This document shows, in pieces, positions 24,409-34,799 of a stretch of 64,000 bases of DNA. This DNA comes from Mixophyes australis (taxonomy: Eukaryota > Chordata > Amphibia > Anura > Limnodynastidae). The stretch lies in assembly GCA_036250195.1 (NCBI GenBank), contig JAVHZZ010000003.1, positions 346,210,875 to 346,274,874 of the forward strand. Reading direction: 5' to 3'. The position numbers and the translations under genes are program-made. The notes beneath the pieces were generated by a model, which did not search any database, had not been told where the DNA came from, and was given only the letters and a program-made list of their open reading frames with translations. The first letter of the stretch is position 1. Every line of letters begins with the position of its first letter.

Positions 24409-24573
24409 CTTGATCACTCTCCTGGGATGTCCGGGAGACTCCAGAATTTCCGGATAGGTCTCCCGGACACCAGGGAGATCAGGTCACTTTCCTGCATCCT
24501 GCCCACTGGCTTTCACGTCATTGCATGGATCTCCCGGAGGGAAAGACTAAAAAGTTGGTAATCATGCTGTAAA
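24409..24573. mobile_element. hAT-like fragment of the CTCCCGGA family
   Basis: TCTCCTGGGATGTCCGGGAG at the left and GATCTCCCGGAGGGAAAGAC followed by AAGTTGGTAATCATGC at the right. It ends about 45 bp from the donor of the 24.6-kb TTC7A exon. Confidence 0.5.
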
Positions 24574-24618
24574 GCAACAAGTATTTCGAGAAGTAAAGTA
24601 AAACACGTGTACACTTAC

Positions 24619-24697
24619 CATTTTGAACGTCTGCGTCACTTTTGTTTCTACAACCCTTAAAACATCCCTGAGCGCTTTGATTCCTTTTAAAAGATTA
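24619..24697 (-). CDS. ttc7a: TTC7A internal exon
   Basis: A 79-bp exon behind a long T-rich tract (the A-run at 24709-24720 on the plus strand) and acceptor CATCCAG, ending ATG before donor GTAAGTGT. Its first base completes a Gly codon. It then encodes NLLKGIKALRDVLRVVETKV followed by TQTFKM. This matches the TTC7A pattern KGM-ELREVLRTVETKATQNFKV, a region well conserved between TTC7A and TTC7B. It ends in phase 0 and the next exon starts in phase 0. The flanking intron carries a 2-kb GATA repeat starting about 730 bp upstream in transcript sense. The exon is too short to appear as an open frame of its own and was recognised from its splice sites and protein similarity. Confidence 0.95.
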
Positions 24698-24780
24698 CTG
24701 GATGGGAAAAAAAAAAACAAAATCATCATATAACATCATATAAATCATTGCTTGAAGAATAGTAGGACTATGTTTCATCA

Positions 24781-24807
24781 TCTTTCTATATATATATATA
24801 TATATAA
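24781..24807. repeat. (TA)n microsatellite
   Basis: Short TA run in the intron just upstream, in transcript sense, of the acceptor of the 24.6-kb exon. Confidence 0.8.
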
Positions 24808-25018
24808 AACATGGACAATAGCAGCACTCATAGATATGAATGTGTGTGTGTTTTATAAGTGGCTTCCATTGTTGGTTTAGAGAGAAAAACAATGCATTCC
24901 TTTGTATGTAATGAAGCAGGAATCAGGGTAACCTTGCAATATGTTACAGGTAATTTACTTAATGTAAAATATGCAGAAATGGTAGATGATGCAAGGTTAC
25001 CCTTATACACACATATAC

Positions 25019-25020
<2 letters not shown>

Positions 25021-25050
<30 letters not shown>
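25021..25050. repeat. (TA)n(CA)n microsatellite
   Basis: TA run of about 11 units followed by ACACACACA. Confidence 0.8.
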
Positions 25051-25052
<2 letters not shown>

Positions 25053-25422
25053 GTGCTTTTTTTGTCATAGAACTCACCGGAACCTTTTTTCGACAGATTT
25101 TCCAGGTTTTAAAAGTAACTTTTGCACGTTTGATGTTTGGTCCACGTGGACTTGAATTGCCCTGCTGAGCGTAGCAGGTCGGGGGCAAAATATCATTAAA
25201 ACGGTGCATGCGGGCTGCTCGTGTGTCGAGACCGATGCATGTGTACATCGTCCGCGCCGGTTCGGCTTGTGGTGCTGCTGAGCTTGTGATTGGTCGTGCG
25301 CTGAGTGCTTACAGCGGGCAGCGACCATTATGTTTCATTAGATAACTGTCGTGTGTGGGTGTGTGTACAGTGATTGGCTATGTGATGTGAGTTCCAGCAC
25401 CTTTTTTCTTACAAAAAAAGCA
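25051..25422. mobile_element. Probable hAT non-autonomous element
   Basis: Left end CAGTGCTTTTTTTGTCATAG. The right end CTTACAAAAAAAGCATG is roughly its inverted counterpart, and GAACTCACCGGAACC is mirrored by GTGAGTTCCAGCACC. CAGTG ends are usual for hAT elements. No clean 8-bp duplication: the right flank has been overtaken by the GATA repeat. Confidence 0.5.
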
Positions 25423-25423
25423 T

Positions 25424-25455
<32 letters not shown>

Positions 25456-25502
25456 TGAGATAGATAGATAGATAGATATGAGATAGATAGATAGATAGAT
25501 AT

Positions 25503-25536
<34 letters not shown>

Positions 25537-25538
25537 TG

Positions 25539-25571
<33 letters not shown>

Positions 25572-25649
25572 TGAGATAGATAGATAGATAGATAGATAGA
25601 TATGAGATAGATAGATAGATAGATATGAGATAGATAGATAGATAGATAT

Positions 25650-25683
<34 letters not shown>

Positions 25684-25684
25684 T

Positions 25685-25718
<34 letters not shown>

Positions 25719-25720
25719 TG

Positions 25721-25761
<41 letters not shown>

Positions 25762-25845
25762 TGAGATAGATAGATAGATAGATAGATAGATATGAGATAG
25801 ATAGATAGATAGATATGAGATAGATAGATAGATAGATGGATAGAC

Positions 25846-25878
<33 letters not shown>

Positions 25879-26026
25879 TGAGATAGATAGATAGATAGAT
25901 AGATAGATATGAGATAGATAGATAGATAGATAGATATGAGATAGATAGATAGATAGATAGAGATAGATAGATATGAGATAGATAGATAGATAGATATGAG
26001 ATAGATAGATAGATAGATGGATAGAC

Positions 26027-26063
<37 letters not shown>

Positions 26064-26124
26064 TGAGATAGATAGATAGATAGATATTAGATAGATAGAT
26101 AGATAGATAGATAGAGATAGATAT

Positions 26125-26170
<46 letters not shown>

Positions 26171-26478
26171 TGAGATAGATAGATAGATAGATAGATAGAT
26201 ATGAGATAGATAGATAGATAGATAGATAGATATGAGATAGATAGATAGATAGATATGAGATAGATAGATAGATAGATGGATAGACATGAGATAGATAGAT
26301 AGATAGATATGAGATAGATAGATAGATAGATAGATATGAGATAGATAGATAGATGGATAGATAGATAGATAGATAGATATGAGATAGATAGATAGATAGA
26401 TAGATATGAGATAGATAGATAGATAGATAGATATGAGATAGATAGATAGATGGATAGATAGATAGATAGATAGATATG

Positions 26479-26510
<32 letters not shown>

Positions 26511-26624
26511 GGATAGACAGATAGATAGAAAGATAGATAGATAGATATGAGATAGATAGATAGATAGATAGATAGATATGAGATAGATAGATAGATAGAT
26601 ATGAGATAGATAGATAGATAGATG

Positions 26625-26668
<44 letters not shown>

Positions 26669-26719
26669 TGAGATAGATAGATAGATAGATAGATATGAGA
26701 TAGATAGATAGATAGATAT

Positions 26720-26757
<38 letters not shown>

Positions 26758-26758
26758 T

Positions 26759-26792
<34 letters not shown>

Positions 26793-26794
26793 TG

Positions 26795-26827
<33 letters not shown>

Positions 26828-26911
26828 TGAGATAGATAGATAGATAGATAGATAGATATGAGATAGATAGATAGATAGATATGAGATAGATAGATAGATA
26901 GATGGATAGAC

Positions 26912-26944
<33 letters not shown>

Positions 26945-27090
26945 TGAGATAGATAGATAGATAGATAGATAGATATGAGATAGATAGATAGATAGATAGA
27001 TATGAGATAGATAGATAGATGGATAGATAGATAGATAGATAGATATGAGATAGATAGATAGATAGATAGAAAGATAGATAGATAGATATG

Positions 27091-27123
<33 letters not shown>

Positions 27124-27172
27124 TGAGATAGATAGATAGATATGAGATAGATAGATAGATAGATGGATAGAC

Positions 27173-27205
<33 letters not shown>

Positions 27206-27288
27206 TGAGATAGATAGATATGAGATAGATAGATATGAGATAGATAGATAGATAGATATGAGATAGATAGATAGATAGATGGATAGAC

Positions 27289-27329
<41 letters not shown>

Positions 27330-27331
27330 TG

Positions 27332-27364
<33 letters not shown>

Positions 27365-27366
27365 TG

Positions 27367-27422
<56 letters not shown>
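25424..27422. repeat. 2-kb (GATA)n microsatellite with interspersed variants
   Basis: About 2.0 kb of GATA units broken at short intervals by ATGAG, ATTAG, ATGG and ACAG variants. The breaks recur in blocks such as GATATGAGATAGATAG, so block duplication as well as slippage is likely. A 464-residue minus-strand open frame across it is repeat-derived and not a gene. It starts about 0.7 kb from the 24.6-kb TTC7A exon, so the pre-mRNA contains a very long UAUC run. Confidence 0.97.
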
Positions 27423-27424
27423 GC

Positions 27425-27515
27425 GGTGCTTATATCTATAAGAAAGTGCTTAGTGGGCTGTATGATCCATTCACACTGCACTGTTGGTTAGGGGACAAGG
27501 AGTTAGGATAGATGT
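27425..27515 (-). mobile_element. L2-type LINE fragment next to the GATA tract
   Basis: AGTGGGCTGTATGATCCATT and ACTGTTGGTTAGGGGACAAG resemble 6636-6690 of the L2 relic (AGTGAGCTGTGTGATCAGTC, AATGTTGGTCAGAGGGTTG). Short match, hence moderate confidence. Confidence 0.45.
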
Positions 27516-28285
27516 CCAGGACTGTAAAGCTCTCACTGATTTCTTAAAGTTACATCATTTATATATATCAGTGTATATCAATATATATTTCATTTCATTC
27601 GCCACTGGACATGTAGGTCTCTTCCCCCCTGGTCTCTCTCGTCTCCCCATTTTCCCTAATCGTCCCCCATTTAAATTTTCCCACCTGTAAGCCTACCCCC
27701 CCCCCCCCCTTTCTTACTACTCCCTAATAAAACAGGTGGCCTTTATTGCTCATAACTATTGATGGACAAGCTTGTATCCTAAGGCTGACTGTATTTACCA
27801 TGTTTGTCACCTTGTACTTTGTCTGTCTCATTTCGATCTTGTTTAGAATACCCAAAAGAGGATGCAAATGGTAGAAAAAGTATTAAGTGTCTCCCTGAAA
27901 CTATAGGACATCTCCCAATTACTGACATATCCAGAGCACTCTTCTGCACCCACCCCTTAATGGACCTTCCCCATCAGTTGAATCTCAGTTAAATGTCTTG
28001 TTTTGCAAAATAAAATCTGCAAAATCTCATTGTTGCATTTTAGCACAATAGGACCCACAACACCAGAAATGGTCCTTATAGATGGAGCCCACCCTTACTC
28101 ACCATCCATAACCCCAGGAACCATTTACCAGTTATTACCAAAGGCCATAAGCCCTTAGCAAGCTGTTTAAATGCAAACAAACATATTCCTGGGGTTATAA
28201 AACATGTAGGTTGAAAATCTAGGACAAACATACCTGACCAAAAACACTATTCCAGGGTTTCTGTCACAGTATGTTGCCATTATAT
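27516..28285. other. Intron sequence with a C-run
   Basis: Contains a run of about 13 C near 27698. A strong-looking donor on the minus strand at about 28100 has no TTC7A-like exon behind it. Nothing else was recognised. Confidence 0.3.
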
Positions 28286-28337
28286 AAAGGTAGGTAAATA
28301 ATAATAATAATAATAATAATAGTAATAATAATAATAA
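28286..28337. repeat. (AAT)n microsatellite
   Basis: AATAATAATAAT run with one AGT interruption. Confidence 0.9.
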
Positions 28338-28738
28338 GAGATAAATACATGTCAACGGGATAAAATCACCCAGAAAATGTCTGTGTGCATCTAATAGATA
28401 AGTGTGTCTGTCTCCCTCATATGAAGACAGCTACACAGTGACATATGGGCCTAAGCCCTAAAGCAGGAAATTGGTTTTGCGATTAGTATTTCCAGGAGGG
28501 TTTTACTTTCAACTCATTTAAATTATTAAACAGATGCAGTTATCACTCATCTCAACATGGACATTGCAATATAAACAACTGATGCTGTGGTCAGGAGGCT
28601 GTCAGACACCTAGGAGCATATCATAGTAAAGAGAAAAAAAAAAAAGAACAAAACCACAGCCACAAACTACTACTTAATAAGCACGTGAGGGAGATTTGTA
28701 AACTAGTCGCATTTGTGTATTAATTGGCTACATACCAT
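28338..28738. other. Intron sequence, nothing recognised
   Basis: No supported feature. Confidence 0.3.
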
Positions 28739-28854
28739 GGTGGCAGCCATTTTGTGACCTAAAATCATTATTCCTGAGGAGACAGACTCTAGGTGTCTCA
28801 GTGATGTCGATTTCCTCATTTACAGCTGTGTTCTCTCACAAAATGGCTGCCTCC
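28739..28854. mobile_element. Inverted-repeat (MITE-like) element
   Basis: GGTGGCAGCCATTTTGTGA at 28739-28757 is mirrored at 28836-28854 (18 of 19). Similarity continues weakly outward (ATTGGCTACATACC against the mirrored ATTGCTTGCACACA), so the true ends may lie about 20 bp further out. Confidence 0.55.
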
Positions 28855-29039
28855 ACTGTGTGCAAGCAATTGGTGCACTTCTTATACCCGTATTTATATT
28901 TTAATGTTAAAAAAGAAACATGAAGACAACACATTGTGCAGATAAAAGAATGCATATTTCTAAATTATTCTGGTTATACGTCTACATTATGGGGCCTATT
29001 TATTAAGCAGGGAAAAGCCCCACTCAGTGTTTTCCCCAC

Positions 29040-29150
29040 CCATACCTCCTAACTGTCCCAAAACCAGTGGGATAGTTCAGAGTTGAGGGGACTGTCCTGA
29101 CGTTCCCCAATCCGCACCTTTGTCCCGACTTGCAGGTAGCTGGGAGGTAT
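29040..29150. mobile_element. Short hAT-like MITE (CATACCTCC ends)
   Basis: CATACCTCCTAACTGTCCC at the left and AGCTGGGAGGTATC at the right are inverted versions. It contains CAATCCGCACC-type words common to this group. Similar elements lie at 33.9 and 59.3 kb. Confidence 0.5.
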
Positions 29151-29503
29151 CATGGTGAGCAGGTGTCTCTGGTACCCGCAGCAAGCGAACAGTGATTTTT
29201 GGGGACGGGAGGGGTGTTAGGGGTGGCCGAGCACTTGAGAGCGCAGGACATGCTCCCAGGTTGTGTAACTATGTCTTTTGTACTGTGACCACGTCCCCTA
29301 ACATGGCACAGACACTCCCACCAATGTGACAGACACGCCCCCATTCAGAGCTGTGTCCCAAAATGGATATCTGCAATGCCGGCTTTCTCCCAGAAAACTG
29401 CCGTCATAATCCTACTGTCGCAATCGCTATCTTAGGATGGGGATAGCAGAAGATAAAGAAAGGAAAGAATGCTTTAACATTTTTACCAAATGTAAATATT
29501 TGA

Positions 29504-29509
<6 letters not shown>

Positions 29510-29588
<79 letters not shown>
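29510..29588. repeat. (TA)n microsatellite, first tract
   Basis: About 40 TA units immediately left of an L2/SINE tail fragment. Confidence 0.95.
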
Positions 29589-29591
<3 letters not shown>

Positions 29592-29684
29592 ATCTTCATC
29601 ATCATCAGTAATTTACATAGCGCCGCTAATTCCGCAGCGTAAACTCATTCACGTCAGTCCCTGTCCCATTGGAGCTTACAGTCT

Positions 29685-29689
<5 letters not shown>
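29589..29689 (-). mobile_element. L2/SINE tail fragment between two (TA)n tracts
   Basis: Reads TCATCTTCATCATCATCAG, ACATAGCGCCGCTAATTCCG and GGAGCTTACAGTCTAAATT, i.e. the SINE 3' third in reverse. It is bounded on both sides by long TA tracts. Confidence 0.75.

Positions 29690-29780
<91 letters not shown>
29690..29780. repeat. (TA)n microsatellite, second tract
   Basis: About 45 TA units. Long Ile-Tyr open frames over it are artefacts. Confidence 0.95.
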
Positions 29781-29783
<3 letters not shown>

Positions 29784-30480
29784 CCCTATTCCCCACTAAG
29801 TAGAACCTAGCTGGGTCACCTATGTGCATATGTCCCAATACTGGTCCGACAAAGTGGTCAGTGAATCCTTCACGCTCCAGGCCTATATCGCTGCACAGTT
29901 TACCGCACCCGGCCAGTAGTTGAATAATCACTCAGGTGCCCCGGAGATATTTTCTTAGTAAATTTCTGCATTTTCTGTCGCTACGATAAGCATCCTTATA
30001 AAGTCTATGTTATCACTGCTAAATTATAAATTGGGACCTATATCTGTTAAAGCTATATAAATACATAGCTAGACATGCATGTTAAGAAAAAAACAACACA
30101 GTTACATATATTATTTTACCAGCATGTAACACTGATAGAAGAAAGCAAACGAAGAAACATAAAATGTTTCTAATACATATAACATAGGATAACAGTTAAT
30201 GAGCATATGGCAATAAGATATAAATGATAGATTTAAATCTAAAATATCACATTCATTTACAAGTCCTACATTTCTCATGCAAGTTTTATGTGTTTTTCTA
30301 TGTGCAATGTGCACCCTCTAGTGCCTGATTACTGTTACTGCAATCATTCATCTAGTGTAAGGACAAATCTTCCTTTAGTTTGATGGACTATGTGCAATGC
30401 ACAACGACAGATATTTCAGCAAATCATTAACTAAACGATAGTATGCTGGCATAACAAGTTTAATCATGGTGGATATAGTC
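29781..30480. other. Intron sequence, nothing recognised
   Basis: AT-rich. No supported gene or element. Confidence 0.3.
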
Positions 30481-30850
30481 AGGGCCAGCGCTACTGTTAG
30501 GCGAATATAGGTGGTTGCCTAGTGCGCCAATGATTAGGGGGTGCATAAAACACTGAATGACAGAATGTCATTTATCCAGTATTTTTAATGTCCCCACAGC
30601 ACCCCTGCATGGAGCACCGGCTGCTGACATGGATGAGAAGCAGAAAGCTGCTGTTTCTGTGAAGATGACAACTGCTGCTCCTCCATGTTTGTGATGGGCT
30701 GGGCGCTTGAATATGATGTCACAGCCTAGCGCCGCCCTCACAGTTTGAGGAGCCAAGGATGTTGCCGCCACCTCCCACCTGGTAAGACAAGAAGCAGTAA
30801 GGGTTGGGGAACAATGCCCATGGGGCGCCATCTTTGAGGGGGAAGGTCAG
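30481..30850. mobile_element. Probable hAT-derived repeat (CAGGGCCAGCGCTAC start)
   Basis: CAGGGCCAGCGCTACTGTTA followed by GGTTGCCTAGTGCGCCAATG looks like the left end of a hAT-type element. The right end was not resolved. The extent given is approximate. Confidence 0.35.
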
Positions 30851-30859
30851 GAAAGGAAG

Positions 30860-31077
30860 GTTTGGAGGTTAGGGGAAATTCTTGTTGTATGGGGGAGGTA
30901 ATTCCACAGATTGGGTGCAATTTGAAAAAAGTCCTGTTGCCACGAATGAGAACATGCAATGGGTGTGAAAGAAAGATGAAGATCTTGGGCAGAGTGGTGG
31001 GGTCAGGTTGGGAGATATTTTGGGAATGTGTACTCGTAGAACCAGACTTACGCAGTTGGAGTCTGTAGGCACTAAGG
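30860..31077 (-). mobile_element. L2-type LINE 3' fragment
   Basis: Nucleotide match to 6824-6990 of the L2 relic (AATTCCACAGATTGGGTGCA, AAAAAGTCCTG). Minus-strand peptides such as GNRTFFKLHPICG belong to the far C-terminal region of the RT protein. Adjacent to the palindromic element at 31078. Confidence 0.6.
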
Positions 31078-31372
31078 GTCTGAATCATTAAGGGAAGTAC
31101 CCATTTTTTTACTTAGGTTTTCTCCTGGACAAAACCATGTTACAACGCAAGGGGTGCATATTAGTTTATTATTTTGCACATAAGGAAAATACTGGCTTTT
31201 TTTCCTAGATCAATTCTAAATTTCAGTGTACAAACAAGCTATCAAGTATTTGTGTGCTACATGAAAAAAACAACCAGTATTTCTCTTATGTACAAAATAA
31301 TAAACTAATTTGCACCGCTTGCATTGCTAAATGGTTTTGTCCAGAAAACTTAAGAAAACGTACTCAATTTCA
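31078..31372. mobile_element. Palindromic element with 71-bp arms
   Basis: 31125-31195 is the reverse complement of 31274-31344 at about 62 of 71 positions, and the similarity continues outward through TTAAG and AAAACG words. The centre holds TATTTGTGTGCTACATG. It starts GGGTCTGAATCATTAAGG, like the words near 10241. Confidence 0.65.
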
Positions 31373-32239
31373 GTGCGGTAATGATGACCTGCTGACCACT
31401 GCTGTAAACAGGAGTTATTTAGGACCAGCAGTCGTCTGTGAGGACGTACACAAGGAATAATGGATGTAGCAGTGACCTCAAGAAAATCTAAAAAAAAATC
31501 ACTGCATCACCACTGTCCTCTGTGTGTACTTATTTATAGAAGACAATTAGCTTCCATTTGTCATCAGGTAAACACAGCTCAATCTTACCCCACGATGATG
31601 AAGCAGCATTGTGTGCACCCAGCCTTCCTCATTTATCATTTTATAATTATTTATAGCCTAAGTAAGGCTCCAGTTTAATTTCTTATGAGGCGGTAATAAC
31701 GAAATGTGTTAGCTTACACCACCTGGAAGCAACACATTTGTGGCATGCAGATGGGACATATTAATACTTGGATTACTGTACATATGTGCTCAATGGAAAC
31801 TGATACTTTATTATGCTGCTTTCATTACGCAGTATTATATTTAATGTATAATTAGGCCACAAGCTGCTGATGCTCTAAGGCAGTGATAGACAATCGAAAT
31901 ACACTGCGTGGTCCAATACCCTTCACAGGGGCTGCACATTACCTTTAATCTCAGTAGGATCCACAACGCCGTACGTAGAGCATGGAACAAACCAGTACAC
32001 GGCACACAGGGCAGTACAAAACTAAGTGCAGTAAGTACAGACTCAGCTGAGACTCAGATGAGAACAGGTAAGATGGGAAGGGAAGGAGAGAACTGGGGAG
32101 TGACCCTGTGCCCAGTAGTGTGAGCGCCACTAACAGGATGAGGGTAATGATGGAGATGCGAAGGCAAAACAGTAGAGGAGAGACAGGGTCAGAAATCAAG
32201 TCTCAATGTGAAGAGAAGAGGCTGGGAGCAGAAGGCAAA
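31373..32239. other. Intron sequence, nothing recognised
   Basis: Several short open frames but no recognised product. No clear repeat ends. Confidence 0.3.
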
Positions 32240-32398
32240 GGTAACCAGAAGGAAGAGGACACAAGGATGAAGGGCTCTGCTTATAAGAGCGTACAGTCTA
32301 AAGGGGAGGGGGAGACTGACAGGAGACACAGAGTGGGGAGATAGGGTGAGGGGACGAGAGCGGAGGGAGAGATGAACAAGAGTAATAGTAAGAGCTAT
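32240..32398 (-). mobile_element. L2-type LINE 3' fragment, left part
   Basis: AGGGCTCTGCTTATAAGAGC and TACAGTCTAAAGGGGAGG resemble the L2 3' region (GAGGGCTCTGCTCGCAAGCT at 6528). It is interrupted by the hAT composite at 32407 and resumes at about 33050. Confidence 0.5.
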
Positions 32399-32406
32399 AG
32401 TATAGT

Positions 32407-33016
32407 CATACTTGCCAATTCTCCCTGAATGTCAGGGAGACTCCCTGAAATAGGGGTGATCTCCCTCACTCCCTGAAGAGTCTGGCATTCTCCCTGATGC
32501 TGAACCAGTACAAGACGTGGTTGGCTTCGTCATCTGAGGCATGATGACAGAGTTCAGAAATTGTGTCCTATGTCCATGTATTGATGCCTATGGGGTGGCC
32601 ATTTTCATGGAGACCAAGATTTAATCAAAGACTGACAGGTAAGACAACATGACATCAGTAATGGAGACAGAAATGTAAAAGACACTTCAGTCTCTAGAGA
32701 TTCATTAGCTGCTTTTCTTTAACGCATAGTTGCCTACTCTCCCGGAATGTCCGGGAGACTCCCGCATTTCTGGGAGACCTGCCAGGTTGCTGGGAGAGCA
32801 GGGCAACCTCCCAGTTCTCGCCCCCAACAATAAATGATGGTGGGCGGAGCTTAATGATGCAAATATCGCATAATCTTAGCCCCACCCCCTGCTGTAATTG
32901 GCCAAAATTTGGACAATCGTTTAGGGGGTGGGGCCAAAATGATGCCATTTGTCAAGGCCCGTCCCGTTTCGCCCACATTCCCCGGGATCGCCCTGAAGCC
33001 AACAAGGAAAAGTATG
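32407..33016. mobile_element. Composite hAT-like element, copy 1 (610 bp)
   Basis: Begins CATACTTGCCAATTCTCCCT and ends with an AAAAGTATG remnant of the inverted end. It is flanked by the exact 8-bp duplication AGTATAGT (32399-32406 and 33017-33024). An internal junction near 32726 starts a second left-end-like sequence (TAGTTGCCTACTCTCCCGGA), so the element is a chimera. No coding sequence. Confidence 0.88.
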
Positions 33017-33049
33017 AGTATAGTATGGTTAGTGAAGATGGATAGAGGA

Positions 33050-33135
33050 GGACAACGTCAGACAGAGGAAGGGTAGGCTCACCTGAAGAGATGGGTTTTA
33101 AGAGAGCGTTTGAAGTCTGGCAGGCTTGGAGATGG
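33050..33135 (-). mobile_element. L2-type LINE 3' fragment, right part
   Basis: CTGAAGAGATGGGTTTTAAG and AGAGCGTTTGAAGTCTGG match 6762-6800 of the L2 relic. Together with 32240-32398 it forms one L2 copy cut by the hAT composite. Confidence 0.55.
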
Positions 33136-33414
33136 TGAAATAAGCAATAAATTAAAACAATACATTTAATTAAGGTGACACAAGTTGTTGATTTGCAATA
33201 GCTACACCCCACCCTCTTGCTAAGACTGCTGTGAAACTGTCTGGTTTTGCATCATAGTTTCATGTCCCACAAGTGATTTAAAATGCTGCTATTCTACACT
33301 TAGAATAGTGTTATGTAGATATTGAGAAACATGGTTTCCTGGCCACAGACAAGGACCTTTACCCCTTTAGACAGTCTGCAGTGCATAGGAGAAGCACAAT
33401 CACAGCTGTACATG

Positions 33415-33580
33415 CAGAGCCGTAACTTAGAATTCTAGCGCCTTGGGCGAGAAAAAGAAATGCCGCCCCCCCTAGCCCTCAATTTTAACCAAACTAACCT
33501 AAAATATTCCTAAATAGCGCCCCCTTCAGCGTTGCGCCCTGGGCGGTCACCCCTGTCGCACAGCCCTAGTTACGGCCCTG
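33415..33580. mobile_element. hAT MITE with CAGAGCCGTAACT ends (166 bp)
   Basis: CAGAGCCGTAACTTAGAATT at the left and CTAGTTACGGCCCTG at the right. Flanking 8-mers TGTACATG and TGTACATA match at 7 of 8. Internal GCCGCCCCCCCTAGCC and GCGCCCTGGGCGGTC words. Confidence 0.85.
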
Positions 33581-33889
33581 TGTACATATATATTTCCAAT
33601 GCAATGTGTATTTATGGTACAGTGATTCTGTAAAAGGTTTGGACCACACCCTGCAGGAAAAAAAGATGAACTTTGCACTTTACAGTGATCTGGCCTGGAT
33701 AGACCTGAAATACTGAAAATGGTGAGGCCCTCTGGGCTGGAGAGTGCAAACTATGACTGGATGTGAGCTGTATCATGGGTCATGTGTCACATGCTGCTCT
33801 CTCCATTCTGAAACACAAACGCCTCACGCAGAGTTGGATGCATTTTATGTACACAAAGCAGGTGTAACGTACCTGTGACTCACATACCT

Positions 33890-34053
33890 CCCAACATTTA
33901 GAATGCTAAAAGCTTGACAAAACAAGCCCTGCCCCTGTTCTACCCAAACTCCACCCACAAACGGGCACATTTGTATAAAACTCTACCCATTTCTGTTAAG
34001 CCCTGCCCTTTTTACAGCACACACCCAAAATCGGTGCAGTTGGAAGGTATGGA
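33890..34053. mobile_element. hAT-like MITE (CATACCTCCCAAC ends)
   Basis: ATACCTCCCAACATTTAG and GCAGTTGGAAGGTATG are inverted ends. The flanks share GACTCA (6 bases directly adjacent), a likely reduced or decayed 8-bp duplication. Confidence 0.7.
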
Positions 34054-34269
34054 CTCAGCAAAGTATGTTAAATGCGTCTTCTGCATGAAGTTACGTTTAA
34101 ATCGCTGTAAGCGTGTCATCATGCGTTAGAGACGATAGTCATCATCATTAAACTGATAATGATGACAGGAATGTCAATTTTAAATTAAATATATATGTTG
34201 TTTTTAAATGGTGCACCAATTTCCCCAAAGTGATACCAGTGCTCATAACCTAGAACATAGGACTGTGTG

Positions 34270-34411
34270 CAGCGGCGGAACTACCATTGGTGCGCCAGGT
34301 GTCGTGCACCAGGGCCCATGGAGATAATGGCAGATGCAGAGGGTCAGGGCCCCCGATTCCTTCCCCCCATCTCCCTGCACCGGGGCCTACAGCTTGTTAG
34401 TTCCGCCTCTG
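34270..34411. mobile_element. hAT MITE with CAGCGGCGGAACTA ends (142 bp)
   Basis: CAGCGGCGGAACTACC at the left is mirrored by TTAGTTCCGCCTCTG at the right. Flanked by the perfect duplication ACTGTGTG (34262-34269 and 34412-34419). Confidence 0.9.
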
Positions 34412-34483
34412 ACTGTGTGGGTTACCCCGAAAAAGCCACGCAACCAGCAGCAGGCTATCTCAGGCTGGGCTTGTGACACAATA

Positions 34484-34799
34484 ACAGGCATAGGCAAACC
34501 AAGAGGGGTTTTCTAATGCCTGGAAACCCCCCTCCAAGCCTGGGGCACTGTATAATTGAGGTGGCTGAACCCTGCTTCCGCTTCACACAGCTCTGCTTGA
34601 AAAGGGAGAGCTGCCTGCACCTAACAGTAGTGCACACAGTATTGCCCATGTATATTAGTATATTATTGGGAAAGGAAGAGTTGGAGAGCAGCCAAGCACT
34701 GTCTAAAATTATAGACACGACCCCATGTATGCTGGTCACGCCCATTGCCGGCGTGGTGTGGAAACCCCCCTCTACAAATCCTGCATTTGCCCCTGACAG
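34484..34799. mobile_element. Probable hAT-derived repeat
   Basis: Contains TGGAAACCCCCCTCCAAGCC and, near the right end, GTGGAAACCCCCCTCTACAA with AATCCTGCATTTGCCCCTG, a typical inverted CAGGGGCAAATGC end. The left end is only approximate and no duplication was found. Confidence 0.4.

Noticed and set aside
25424..27422. Direct evidence of a sex chromosome from the GATA repeat
   Set aside because: GATA repeats occur on autosomes too; nothing else in the window indicates sex linkage.
26087..27481. 464-codon minus-strand frame rich in Leu-Ser-Ile-Tyr
   Set aside because: Pure product of the (GATA)n microsatellite, which lacks stops in this frame.
28095..28190. Extra exon on the minus strand with donor ATG|GTGAGTAAG
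   Set aside because: An open frame exists behind it, but it has no similarity to TTC7A and would break the proven phase between the 51.5-kb and 24.6-kb exons.
29437..29931. Ile-Tyr-rich frames on both strands (also near 9500, 25000 and 62150)
   Set aside because: Translations of (TA)n tracts.
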